The position numbers and the translations under genes were made by a program. The notes beneath the pieces were generated by a model. That model was not told the origin of the DNA. It did not search any database and saw only the letters and a list, made by a program, of their open reading frames with translations. Positions 24,001 through 35,150 of a DNA stretch of 64,000 nt are shown piece by piece. The first letter of the stretch is position 1, and every line of letters starts with the position of its first letter. Where the stretch lies: NCBI RefSeq assembly GCF_008831285.2, contig NC_045147.1, forward strand, positions 1,822,001 to 1,886,000, in the 5' to 3' direction. The stretch is from Nymphaea colorata. Taxonomy: Eukaryota > Streptophyta > Magnoliopsida > Nymphaeales > Nymphaeaceae.

Positions 24001-27000
24001 AAATCTCTTGACAACTTTCACGGTCAGGATAGCCATCAGATCATACTTCGGAGGGAGAAGAAGCAAATTAATCAGATTTTCAAGTTAACCTACTCTAATT
24101 AGTTAAAGAATGAATAGTTATTTCTTATAGTGTTACGCCATTGTACAAAAATCTTTCTAATTCACTACAATATATCATAATCACTTGTTTTTCATTTGCC
24201 ACACCGCACCCCACATCCACATGACATAGTGTGTGTGTGTGTGTGTGTGTATGTGTATACAAACGGTTGCTAAAAACAATCACTATAGAGCCATTTGGTG
24301 CAACGATGGTTCATGATGCTTGTAGCAATGGTTTATAATACTTTCAGCACAGATTTTAAACTTTTTAGTCATCTGGCAAGATCCAACATCTGGCATATTA
24401 GAATTCTCCACATATATAGGAGAACAAAACTATCCAACATGGAACCTGCGGACTATGTGGCAAGGACTAGCCAGCTAGCCACCAACTAAACTAGGGAGAC
24501 TAACTGACCAACTGGTCGAAATAGTTGACTTGCCGACTGACTAGTTGCATATGTTGACAACATGATCAGAACCCCATGCTCAGAAAGGACATGAATAATC
24601 TGGCATATCAGAATTCTCCACATACATAGGAGAAGATAACTGTCCAACAAGGCCCCAGTGGACTATGTGGCCATGGACTAGCCGGCTAGCCACCAGCTAA
24701 ACTAGGAAAACTAGTCATCATAGTCGACTAACCGACCAACTAGTCGAAATAGTTCACTTATCGGCTGAATAATTGCATATGTTGACAATGTAATCAGAAC
24801 CCCATGATCAGAAAGGACATGGACAACTTCATAAGGTCCTGAAAGTTTTATGGGTGGCCTAATGAATGAGGTGCCACCATACTAAACAAAGAAGGCAGTA
24901 TCATTGTAGCTTGCATCCTGTTTTTTTTTCTCAATTTACTTCTTTGAAACACTTGGACTAGAATGAAGGACTGACAGTTACTTAGTACCATCTTTTACAA
25001 TGAAATCCTCTCTGCTCGAAAGTGGTGGACACTATGGAGTGTTCTCACACTGCCATAGCAGGACAATAAGCACATAAAAAAAAGGGACCAGGTCTCACCA
25101 ATGTAACAAAAAAAATAAATAAATAAATAAATAGTCAATTACATATCAGAATAATTCAGCAAATAGAAGGGAAGAGTTAGGAATCTCAAATACGACCAAA
25201 AAGGATTTTCATAATTCTTCTGACCTTTTTCTTGAGATAAAACTTAATTGGGAGACATTTTTTTAACAAGGAAAACCGTCCGAATTTTCCTATGTTTAAC
25301 GCACCAGGTACTCTGCCAACTATGAAAGTCAGTCACACCTTGGACTTGGAGCATGGTTTCATACCCCAGGTTCCAATCTCTTGACCTCCTTCAACTTGAA
25401 GGTCTTAAATTGTCTTAAATTGACAAATGAATCAAGTTTATGAAAACCTTCTAATCTTGATAGATATTGAAGAGAAATTAACTATATATTTTAAAACAAA
25501 TAAGTCACTCCTTAAAGCATTAATCTATGTCTTATAGGTGCTAGGTATGGGCGCAGATATGTGTGTGTGTGTATTATCTACTAGCAACAAAATTAACAAT
25601 TAACAAACTAGAATTTATCAATGATTCAACAAAAAAGCAAAGCCATTATCAATTGCTGCACCAGCACCGAAGTTATAGTGTTGATTCAGGTACCACAACT
25701 GTTTGGAAATGTCTGTGTGACTTAAGAATTAACAAAAATGCAAAAGAGAATAAATTACCACTCTTATATTTACACGAAGAGATGCAGCAGGTCCCGAGCG
25801 CAAAAGGGATCTACAATCTGCATACTTTGGCTTATCGAGCTCCAAAGATGTTTCTGCAGGAGAATATGAGAAACTTCTCAAATAAGAGAACTTCATATAG
25901 AAAATTATTGAAGAAAGAAAACTTCTCAAATCAAAGAACTACAGGCCCTATATCATGAAAAGACAATGTAAAAAATTAAATTATTTTAAAACAAGAATCA
26001 GTTATGTCCAAACCACCCTACAGGCCTGCACTATTGGAAATAGCATTAGATGATTCAACTGAGTCACTGACTGTGAAAAGAGAAAAACATGGCAACATTC
26101 TAGAGCAGAAACTTTTCATTTTGATGGCTTCTGGCAAAAGGCAGAACCAATGCAGTAATAAAGGTAGTCCTTACACGGTCATGTGATACTTGAAGTAGTG
26201 CTAGTCTATGAGCACATACTTTTATGGGAGCTGGACAAGTCCTAGACCTAAATAGAAGGTACAAAAATTGTTTAGGAAACACACAGCAATTGTTTTACTT
26301 ATAGTGGCAAATTTTCATCTACCACAAAGTGAATACATCAACAGATCAACTAATTCAATCTTCCCCAACTTGTATTTACCAAGATTTTTATAATTTTGTC
26401 TCAACAGAAAAGGCAATATGTGTCAGAGACTCAGAAAAGTATGGATCCTGAAAGTAACATAAAAAAAAATATAACAAAATCCAAGCACAATAACTTGTCA
26501 AATATCTGTAAAATGTAAATTATAAATATAAAGCGGTTGAGGCAGACAATTTTCTCCAAGAGAAGAGTTACCATACACAACTAAGGTCGCTTTGTTAGAA
26601 GCAATAGAGTCCTACTTAGGCCAAACATAGAACTGTTTCAAGTTCACTGTAGATTCATAGCTCAAGATACAAAAAAGATTGTAACCCAGGGAAGATAGCA
26701 TCAGCCTAAGTACTCCATATACTTTTAGTGGGTATAATCAAGAAACCCTTAACTCAGAGTAAGTAGGTAGTTAGACAGAAGATAAACCATTTAAATACTA
26801 AAAGGGAATTGAAAAGGATACTTATAGGAGAAAACTACTCAGCTACAAGTTGCTGCAGGATCTACAACACTTGCACTACAGAAGATTAAAGAAAAAGAAG
26901 AAGAAAAGGGTTTTGAGTCAAAAGATTGTAAAGCATAGGAAAGCTATAATATATTACCCAGATCCCTTAATTGAGATTGGCTCAAAATAACTGCAGGAAC

Positions 27001-30000
27001 ATAGGCATCCAGTGGTTCAAGCTTCTTCCTGATATACACCAGAAGCACAAGAAGCAGACAATTTAGCATCTTTGGTAAATCAATCTTGTAAAATCATACT
27101 ACAACATGCCTAAACGTTTAGAATATCAAGCATACAAACATCAACATACAGGAACAGCAGTAATGGACCAAGGATTAGTACAAGGTAACAAGTGCACCTG
27201 GAACCAACTAATGCAACCAAGGCACATAATTACATCTAAAGATCATTGAAGAAGTGCTCAAAATAACATCTTTGTACAAAAGTGAATAAAATCATGGTTA
27301 ATTATCTGACATAGAGAGATAGCTTACAAGCAAAGCTTTTTTCTTTTCTCTAATCATGCACCAGAACCATGAGGTATGACACTGATAAATAAACATAATC
27401 TTTCATAAATGAATCATCAAACTATAATCACGATTACCGACAATTGTAACCTGGTTTTTCTAAATGTGGTATGTTGATCCTTCACAAGTAGTGGGAGGTC
27501 TTTCACAAGCAATTTGATGCTACCCTTCCCAAAATTTGAACTTACAATGGGATCAACGTCCTTTCTCAGGTACATCACCCTAACCCCAACTGTGATGTTA
27601 TGGTGTCAAGTTCTGGACACACGGCAGACCGTTGGCATGAGACACCCACACATGCCGTTGTCAAGAGCTGGACACACGGCAGACCGTTGGCATGAGACAC
27701 CCACACATGCCGTTGTCAAGAGCTGGACACCATGGCTGACCGTTGGCATGAGAGACACGACATACATGGAAATGTCATACATAGAAATTTTTGTAATGGA
27801 AATCACATAGTTACCATTCTCAACCTAGACGTTAACAATCTAAACGTTAACATTAGAGACATTGGGAATTATTGTATATATTCAGTTGTACACTCTTTTG
27901 TAAGCAATTCAAATTACAATTATTCAATGTTTTCTTGTATCGCCACTCTCGTTCTCTCACGATGCTTGGCTTCTAACATGGTATCAGAGCGTTGAAGCAT
28001 GAACATCGAAGGAGCAAAAATGAGCGATGCACTTCATGGCGACTCCACCGGTTCAGATCCATACCAGGTGATGTCTAATCCTTTTTATATTCACAATTCA
28101 GATAACCCTGGAAATATGTTGGTGTCGCAACCTCTCAATAAGGACAACTATGGTACATGGAGTAGAGCCATGTCTATGGCTATTTCAGCAAAAAACAAGA
28201 CTGGTTTCATCGATGGTTCAATTACGAAACCTCTGAAAACAGACCCACTGTATGCTCATTGGGTTCGATGTAACCATCTTGTTATCATGGATTTTAAATT
28301 CCATTAGCAAAGATATTGCAAACAGCATTATTTATGCTACCACAGCAAGAGAGGTTTGGCAAGATCTAAAAGAAAGGTTTACCCAAAGTCTTGTCACTAG
28401 GATATATCAAATCCAAAGTTTCATCTCTCGTTTCCAGCAAGAGACTATGTCAGTGACTTCATATTTCACAAAAATGAAAGCTTTGTGGGATGAATTGGGT
28501 TCATATTCCCCTCTTCCTGAATGCTCGTGTGGGGCGATGAGAGTCTATGCAGACCAGATTCAAAGGGAAAAAAATTATTCAATTTTTGATGGGGTTAAAT
28601 GACTCCTACAATGCCATTAGAGGGCAAATTCTTCTCTTAGACCCTTTGCAAATGTGATGAAAATTTGTGCGTTAATCTTGCAAGAAGAAAAGCAACGGGA
28701 AGCTAGGATCTTGAGCACACCAAATGAAGGGACTGTTGCATTAGCCGTTTCACAAACAAACCACGACAAGGTTGCAAACCACGACGCCACCAATTTCAGA
28801 TTTCAGAAAGGTCGAGGAAGTCGGCAATCTAAACCTATATGCAGTCACTGTCGTGGTATAGATCATGTCAAAGAAAAATGTTTTAAGATCATCGGATATC
28901 CACCAGGACATCGATTCTATGATCCAAACTTTAAACCTGTTGTGGCAGCCAATGTTACATCAAATCAAACGGCACCAAGTCTGCATATGGCATCCAACGA
29001 CAACATACATGGGCCAAATAGCAATGGACAAAATCTTAAAGAGGCAGCCCCAGCTTTTACAATGGAGGAGTACCACAAGCTGCTAGCACTTGTCAAAAAT
29101 CAGACACCGAATGTCAACTTTGCAGGTAACACTACCACTTCAAAACTTGAATACTCTCCTTGGATCATTGACTCAGAAGCAAGTCAGCACATATGTGTTG
29201 ATCGATCTATTCTCAAAGACATAAGACCATGTGATACACTGGTGACACTACCAAATGGTAAGGTGGTTTCTATTTGTCATCTCGGTAAGGTGTCGCTACC
29301 TAATTTTGATATTAACAAAGTGTTAAATATACCATCATTCAAAGTGAATCTTTTATCTATTAGCAAGCTAACTAAAAGCATGAATTGCTCTATCACGTTT
29401 TTTCCTAATTACTGTGTTATGCAGGACCTGGCGTCGAAGACGATGATTGGTAGAGGTGATGTAAGGGGAGGATTGTATATGCTTCGGCCAGAGACCACAA
29501 TGGAACAAAACTTCTGCTTAGCTGTCTCCAGCCATGAGCTTTGGCACAAAAGGCTAGGACATCCCTCTCTGACGCGTTTAAAATTAGTTAATGATTATCT
29601 AGATTTGAATCTTGAATTGAATGAACATTTTGTGTGTGATGCATGTCATCATGCTAAACAGACTCGTTTAAAGTTTGATTTAAGTGGGACCTCATCTACT
29701 CGCTCTTTTGATTTAATACATTGCGATATTTGGGGGTCGTATGCCCAAGCTTCTCTATCCGGTGCACATTATTTTTTAATTATTGTAGATGACTTCTCTC
29801 ATGCAACATAGATTTTCCTTATGAGACACAAATACGAAACTTTGCATGTCATTAAAAATTTCTTTTTCATGATCAAAACTCAATTTGATTGTCAAACAAA
29901 AACTTTACGTTTCGATAACGGAACTGAATTTTTTTCTCAAGAAATGAAGGATTTTCTATGCCAACAAGGGACCATTCACCAACACAGTTGTGTGGGAACA

Positions 30001-33000
30001 CCACAACAACATGGTGTTGTAGAACGTAAACACCGGCACTTACTTGAGGTAGCTAGAGCATTACGGTTTGAACCAAATCTTCCTCTTCGTTTTTGGGGAG
30101 AATGTGTCTTGACCGCAACGTACTTAATTAATCGTATTCCAACACCCAACACAAATGAAAAAACGCCTTTTGAAATTCTTTTTAAAAGAAAACCTTCTTC
30201 CAAACACCTTCGTACTTTTGGCTCTCTTTGTTATGCTACCAAAATAAGTCCCAACAAAGATAAATTTGAGTCCAGAGCATATAAATGTATTTTTATAGGT
30301 TATCTGGATGGGCAAAAGGCGTACAAAGTGTATGATTTAGAATCTCATAAAATTTTTATTAGTAGAGATGTTGTATTTTACGAGAATATATTTCCTTTTC
30401 TTAAAGCAAAGGACTGTGAGAGAGAAGTCGTCCTCCCTATGCCTTGTGATTTAGACGAAGATGCGGATGACCAACTTTCAAACTTATAGTTTAGATAGTA
30501 GACCAAACTTAGTTGAAAACACTTCACCTCAACAAGTTCTGGATGTCGAAAGAAATGAGATACAAATCGCTCCACCAGAATCAGATATCACCAATGTCGA
30601 GTCGGTTAGGAGGTCCACTAGAATCCGAAAATCTGTTCCATGGCTGAAAGATTTCTATTGTTCTCTTGTTCTATCACCATCAACCAATCACGTCTACACA
30701 CCAGGACAAAAGAAAGGAACCAGGTACCCAATATCAAGTTACACCTCTTTTCAACATTTGTCTACTAAACATACTGCCTTTCTCACATCCTTAGTGTCTA
30801 AATTTGAACCAGAAAGTTTCTGTGACGCAATCCAACACAAAGAATGGCGGGAGGCGATGGATGCTGAAATTCGAGCTTTACAGGATAATAAAACGTGGAC
30901 TATAATTGTCTTACCAAAAGGAGTCAAGCCAATCGGATGCAAATGGGTATACAAAATCAAGTACAAGTCCGATGGTTCCATAGAACGTTACAAGGCCAGG
31001 TTGGTTGCCAAAGGTTATTCACAACAAAAGGGGCTAGACTTCAATGAAACCTTTGCCCCAGTCGCAAAAATGGTAACGGTACGCACACTATTCGCAGTTG
31101 CTACTAACCGGGATTGGATTATGTGTCAGATGGATGCCAACAATGCATTCCTACATGGCGACCTACATGAAGAAGTATATATGCAAGTGCCTCAAGGATA
31201 GGCTAAACAGGGGGAGCATCGGGTCTGCAAATTACATAAGTCCTTATATGGACTAAAGCAGTCTCCTAGCAATTGGTTCCACAAATTATCAATGGCTCTT
31301 GAAGAATTCAGATTCACTCAATCAAAAGCCGATCACTCTTTGTTTACATATAAAAGAAAAACTATATTCCTTGTTGTTCTAGTATATGTTGATGTTGTTC
31401 TAGTATATGTTGATGATTTACTTATTGCAGGGAACAATGAAGATGCCATTGAAAAATTTAAGCAATTTCTTTGTCAAAAATTTTTCATGAAAGACTTAGG
31501 TAAGCCGAAGTACTTATTGGGGATTGAAATTGCTCAATCTAACCAAGGTATCTATTTATCGCAATAAAAATATGCATTGGATATCATACATGAGGCTTGG
31601 AGCAAAACCGATGGAATTTCCAAAGGAGCAGCACCAGGGATTAGAAGTTGATCAAGGAGAGCTCATTAAAAATCCAACATATTATCGCCGTTTAGTGGAA
31701 GATTGATTTATCTCAGTATTACATGGCCTGGCATACAATTTGCAATCCATATGTTAAGTCGCTTCATGCAACAGCCACGTCTCCCACATCTTCATGCAGC
31801 TCTTAGGGTCGTTCGTTATCTCAAGCTCAATCCAGGCCAAGGGATTATGATGAACAAACACAACAACATGCAACTAAGTGCGTTTTGTGACTCCGATTGG
31901 GCAGCATGTAAACAAACGCGACGTTCAGTCACTGGCTACTGTGTGTTCCTCGGTTCAGTTCCTATTTCATGGAAGACTAAGAAACAACAAACAATCTCTA
32001 AATCTTCTGCACAAGCTGAATATAGGGCAATGGCGAACGTCGTATGTAAAGTAACTTGGTTAAGGAACTTGTTGGACGATTTTCAAGTAATTCATACTTC
32101 TCCCATTACAGTTTATTGTGATAATCAAGTAGCCTTACATATTGCGGCAAATCCAGTCTTTTATGAGCGTACAAAGCATATTGAACTGGATTGCCATGTT
32201 GTTCGCGAGAAACTCCTACAAGGCATGGTTCGGACATGTTATGTTAAAAGCAAAGACCAGCTCGCAGATTTATTTACTAAAGCCCTAAGACGAGAAGCGT
32301 TTCAACATCTTCTAAGCAAACTGGGCATTAAAAATCTTTAAGCTCTAGTTTGAGGGGGAGTGTCAAGAGCTGGACACACGGCAGACCGTTGGCATGAGAC
32401 ACCCACACATGCCGTTGTCAAGAGCTGGACACACGGCAGACCGTTGGCATGAGACACCCACACATGCCGTTGTCAAGAGCTGGACACCATGGCTGACCGC
32501 TGGCATGAGAGACACGACATACATGGAAATGTCATACATAGAAACTTTTGTAATGGAAATCACATAGTTACCATTCTCAACCTAGACGTTAACAATCTAA
32601 ACGTTAACATTAGAGACGTTGGGAATTATTGTTGTACACTCTTTTGTAAGCAATTCAAATTACAATTATTCAACGTTTTCTTGTATCGCCACTCTCGTTC
32701 TCTCACGATGCTTGGCTTCTAACATATGGGTAGTCTCTTAGTCAAACTTGTAGAAAAACGCCAATTCAAGGAAGTCGATCTTTCTAGGAGAGGGCCGATG
32801 AGCAGGCAAATCACGTGGGATATAGATCATTCCACAGAAATGCAGATACAATCTCCAGTCTTCATGATGTGAAATACAGGCTGCTTCACCCATAGTCAAG
32901 CACAAAATGGGAGGTAGAGATTGAAAATCCCAGCTCGAGAATTATAATTTCGCTCATGAACTTAAGTTGCAACTTAAACAAAAGCTCGGGGTTCTTGATG

Positions 33001-33472
33001 AGCACCCTACCTTATGACAACTTTGCAACCACGGAGAAGCTCCGAGGGATAAGTTTGGCAAGATCAATTGCACATCTACAGTCATGAATTTGCAAGAAAA
33101 AGAGAAACAAAGATGCAGAGCATAAAAGAAACTCTTACTTCTTCACATATTTGTCCCATATGCTGCCAGCCATAGCGCCATTATCTGAGAGACAGAGAGA
33201 GCACAATAATAAGAATAACAGAGCCATAAGAGACGGAAATACGAAGAGCTTCCTCAATTACTTATTCTTCCTCCTCTCTTACCGAAGGAGAGAAAATGGA
33301 AGAGGACGAGGGAGAGCGAGACGAGGCGCCGGGGCACGCGCGTCCGGAGAACCTTGGAGGAAGATGAGCAGATAGGAAGAAACCGCTTTGGCGGAGAAGG
33401 AGAGTGCAGAGCCGCCGCCAACGGTGGCCGCAGCGGCCGGAGGAGCGCCGAGCAGCAAGACGTTGTCGCCAT
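21074..33472 (-). CDS. Probable plastid protein of unknown function, 7 exons
   Basis: Spliced minus-strand CDS from exons 33472-33283, 33184-33139, 27028-26958, 25853-25759, 22681-22614, 22514-22404 and 21233-21074; 246 aa, all introns GT-AG with consistent phases. The N-terminus (MATTSCCSALLRPL, then Ser/Pro/Arg-rich and nearly acid-free) looks like a chloroplast transit peptide. A helical domain follows with LDAYVPAVILSQSQLRDL, CRSLLRSGPAASLRVNIR, ALEDLDSLLLRAS, ASVESMKAKI and LLQTVPSEVLDKAKAIADAY, ending in an acidic tail. I recognise this block order from conserved plant and algal plastid proteins. I believe they are catalogued under DUF7880, but that label is from memory and the biochemical role is unknown to me. 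Intron 2 (6.1 kb) holds a Copia retrotransposon in antisense. Every exon frame is intact, so the gene is probably functional. Confidence 0.85.
24231..24252. repeat. (GT)n microsatellite
   Basis: About 22 bp of GT repeats followed by ATGTGTATAC, within intron 4 of the plastid-protein gene. Confidence 0.9.
24390..24832. repeat. 210-bp tandem duplication with CTAG-rich core
   Basis: Two copies in direct orientation. The first starts CTGGCATATTAGAATTCTCC at 24390 and the second CTGGCATATCAGAATTCTCC at 24600. They stay alignable through GGACTATGTGG, GACTAGCC, CTAGCCACCA, ACTAGTCGAAATAGTT-like and CAGAACCCCATG segments. The core consists of variants of GACTAGTCGACTA, typical of a decayed plant transposon. 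Confidence 0.85.
27599..27603. repeat. Target-site duplication, left (TATGG)
   Basis: TATGG immediately before the left LTR is repeated at 32725-32729 after the right LTR. This is the 5-bp duplication expected from LTR-retrotransposon integration. Confidence 0.95.
27604..27768 (+). repeat. 55-bp tandem repeats in the LTR U3
   Basis: Unit TGTCAAGAGCTGGACACACG... ...CACACATGCCGT, two full copies and a partial third. The same arrangement occurs in the right LTR (32361, 32416, 32471), so it predates this insertion. Tandem repeats at this place in U3 often act as enhancers, which is an inference here. Confidence 0.9.
27604..27978 (+). repeat. Left LTR of the Copia element (375 bp)
   Basis: Begins TGTCAAGTTCTGG and ends CTTGGCTTCTAACA. 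Its first 165 bp hold a 55-bp unit repeated at 27604, 27659 and 27714, the third copy incomplete and diverging. It carries 11 bp (ATATATTCAGT) absent from the right LTR. Confidence 0.96.
27979..27990 (+). promoter_or_regulatory. Primer-binding site (initiator tRNA-Met)
   Basis: TGGTATCAGAGC immediately follows the left LTR. This is the standard plant Copia sequence complementary to the 3' end of initiator methionine tRNA, used to prime minus-strand DNA synthesis. Confidence 0.95.
27999..32341 (+). pseudogene. Copia gag-pol polyprotein, disrupted
   Basis: Gag core 27999 to about 28790 (LNKDNYGTWSRAM region), then a CX2CX4HX4C zinc knuckle at 28840-28881. The protease site at 29170-29184 reads DSEAS instead of the usual DSGA pattern. 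Next come the integrase zinc region (LWHKRLGHPS ... CDACHHAK) and catalytic segments around 29720, 29911 and 30015, reverse transcriptase about 30860-31560, and RNase H about 31880-32340, which is intact. Breaks seen: frameshifts near 28270, 28570, 28650, 30470, 31590 and 31700; stop codons at 29809-29811, 31199-31201 and 31565-31567; and a 21-bp duplication at the reverse-transcriptase active site. It is non-functional as an autonomous unit. Confidence 0.93.
31373..31414 (+). repeat. 21-bp tandem duplication at the reverse-transcriptase YVDD site
   Basis: Two perfect consecutive copies of a 21-bp unit (31373-31393, 31394-31414). The catalytic loop therefore reads VVLVYVD twice before the second aspartate. 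It keeps frame but inserts seven residues at the active site. Confidence 0.95.
32352..32360 (+). promoter_or_regulatory. Polypurine tract of the Copia element
   Basis: GAGGGGGAG directly abuts the right LTR, as required for plus-strand priming. Confidence 0.92.
32361..32724 (+). repeat. Right LTR of the Copia element (364 bp)
   Basis: Begins TGTCAAGAGCTGG and ends CTTGGCTTCTAACA. It matches the left LTR except for six substitutions and the missing 11-bp segment. It is followed by the TATGG target copy at 32725-32729. Confidence 0.96.
33283..33472 (-). other. First exon of the plastid-protein gene, transit-peptide segment
   Basis: Encodes 63 residues from MATTSCC to LFHFLSF, then a GTAAG donor at 33282. 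The GC-rich codons contrast with the AT-rich later exons. An upstream in-frame Met (near 33574) exists, but the MATT start gives the usual transit-peptide form. Confidence 0.75.
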
Positions 33473-34060
33473 CACTACCGCCACCACGAGAGTGGGGGAG
33501 CGCGGGAGAGGGAACGGAAGCTCCTTTCTTATCCAAGTCATGTGTCTGTGTCTCCAGTAGCTGACTCTCATCATAACGCAAAGGTCAAGCTCAAACTGTC
33601 CTAACCCTCGTGTTCTTTTCCAACAAAGAAATTGGAGAGCCGCCTGTCAGCGTGGCAACAAGAGCACGCAGGCTTGCCGTCGAAGGTACGACTAGGAAAA
33701 TACGCCAAGTCGTTTGATAAATGATTTTAAATACTTTTATACAAGGAAACTATGGTGAATTGATTTTTTATTTTTTTAAAATCGAAATTTGAAATAAAAA
33801 ATTATATTAAGTTAGTTGTTTTTTTGCTTAAACAATGGATTTTAATAGTAAAATAATAGACGTCTCTTATAACATCAAAATTTTGGTAGTATAAAGAACA
33901 AATTTTTTTACAAAAGTGACTTGAAATAAAACATGATTTATATTAAATTAGTATTTATAAACGCATTAGAAGGTTCATATTTTATTTAAAATACTTTTTA
34001 AAAATTAAAAATGAATTTAAGAGATGTGTATAAATAAAGAGAGAGACTACAAATTCAAAA

Positions 34061-34098
<38 letters not shown>

Positions 34099-34845
34099 TT
34101 GACAAACTATTTACAATAATAAAAATTACATTCACAAAAAACAGTTATACGTACATGAAAAATTCAAGAATAAGTTAATTCCAGCCTCTTGGTCCAGTTG
34201 CCCAAGCCTTTCCCTTTTCCTTTGCAGCATCAAACAATTCAAACCGTTAGAAAAAAGAAAGCATTGCTCGGTTATGTGCAAAATAGTTTCCCTTCCCTTG
34301 AATGCATTCCTCGAGAAGGAGGGCACTCATTTGTCACCCTCCCCAAAGCTTATATGATATACATGGAGAAATTTGTTCCATGGTTGCTTGTTAATGTTAA
34401 GATAGAATATATACATATTGGACACACAATCATGTGTTTTCTCATGCATTCAAAAAATGGTTGACATAATACTTTTTACATAAATTTGTGTCCTCATAAA
34501 CTCAAACATGTTGTCAGCACCATTAGTGTTCCAGAAAAGGGTGTTGCAAAAAAGTGTCTCATCAAGTGAGTCAACATACATTATAAATGGAAGATCAAAC
34601 CGCAATGGCATTCCATTTTCCCTTAAAAAAATTCTCTATTCAATTGTTGATGGGGGTGAAATCATGGGTATTTTCACCGAGATAACAAAATGCAGAAGAT
34701 GAAAGAGATGAACGACGCCATTAGGTGTCTTCTTCTTTGGAAGCGCTTAGTTTCAACAGTTTTGGATCATCATAAGCCATTGAAGTCAAGAGCTTGTGTA
34801 CATCAGGGAAAACACCCAACAGCACCTCCACTACCTGCCCATCAC

Positions 34846-35150
34846 ACTAAGCCTGACATCGGGTTGGCGTGGCCTGATAAGGAGCTGGGCTCAGGCTGGC
34901 CCGACACCTCCTGTTAAATTAAAAAAAATATATTTTAATATAAAATTATATATAAATATAATTAATTATAATAAAATATTATATATATATATATATATAT
35001 ATATGAATAAATAAAATAAATATTTTAAAAAAGTTATCAGGCCGACTCGGGCCAGCCTGATAAATTATCATGTTGGCCAAGTGCTCTTTTTTCAGAGCCC
35101 ATGTCGAGCCGAGTACGGGGTACCCGGCGGCTGGCCGGTGCCCAAGCTTG
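34846..35150. mobile_element. Dispersed repeat, GC-rich arms and AT-rich core, copy 1
   Basis: Left arm AAGCCTGACATCGGGTTGG and right arm GGCCGGTGCCCAAGCTT are imperfect inverted complements. Between them lies an almost pure AT core with a TA run at 34980-35005. The sub-arms carry GGCCCGA/TCGGGCC variants. It is non-coding and probably a non-autonomous foldback or MITE-type element. Confidence 0.6.

Larger units (their letters stand above)
22682..25758 (-). other. Intron 4 of the plastid-protein gene, with repeats
   Basis: A 3.1-kb intron between LRSGPAASLRVNIRV and VAQYASEDGKGK. It contains a GT microsatellite near 24231-24252 and a 210-bp tandem duplication at 24390-24832. No other gene is visible inside it. 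Confidence 0.75.
27604..32724 (+). mobile_element. Ty1/Copia LTR retrotransposon, complete but coding-defective
   Basis: A 5121-bp element with two LTRs starting TGTCAAG and ending TTCTAACA, 5-bp target duplications (TATGG), a primer site beginning right after the left LTR, and a purine tract directly before the right LTR. Internal order is gag, protease, integrase, reverse transcriptase and RNase H, which defines the Copia superfamily. It is transcribed opposite to its host gene. The LTRs differ at six positions plus one 11-bp indel. Under a commonly used rate of 1.3e-8 per site per year that suggests roughly 0.6 million years, which is an inference. The coding region has at least three in-frame stops and several frameshifts, so it cannot make its own proteins. 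Confidence 0.97.
27029..33138 (-). other. Intron 2 of the plastid-protein gene, enlarged by a retrotransposon
   Basis: About 6.1 kb, of which 5.1 kb is a Copia element. Removing the element and one target copy leaves just under 1 kb. Donor (AA|GTAAGA at 33138) and acceptor (ATATCAG at 27029) are intact, so the intron should still be removable. Confidence 0.85.

Noticed and set aside
24390-24832. Possible CRISPR-like array
   Set aside because: Only two long diverged direct copies, without regular short repeats and unique spacers, and in a plant intron.
32363-32722. Small open frames within the Copia LTRs (also at 27514-27995)
   Set aside because: They arise from the 55-bp tandem repeats and occur in both LTRs and on both strands, so they are not independent genes.
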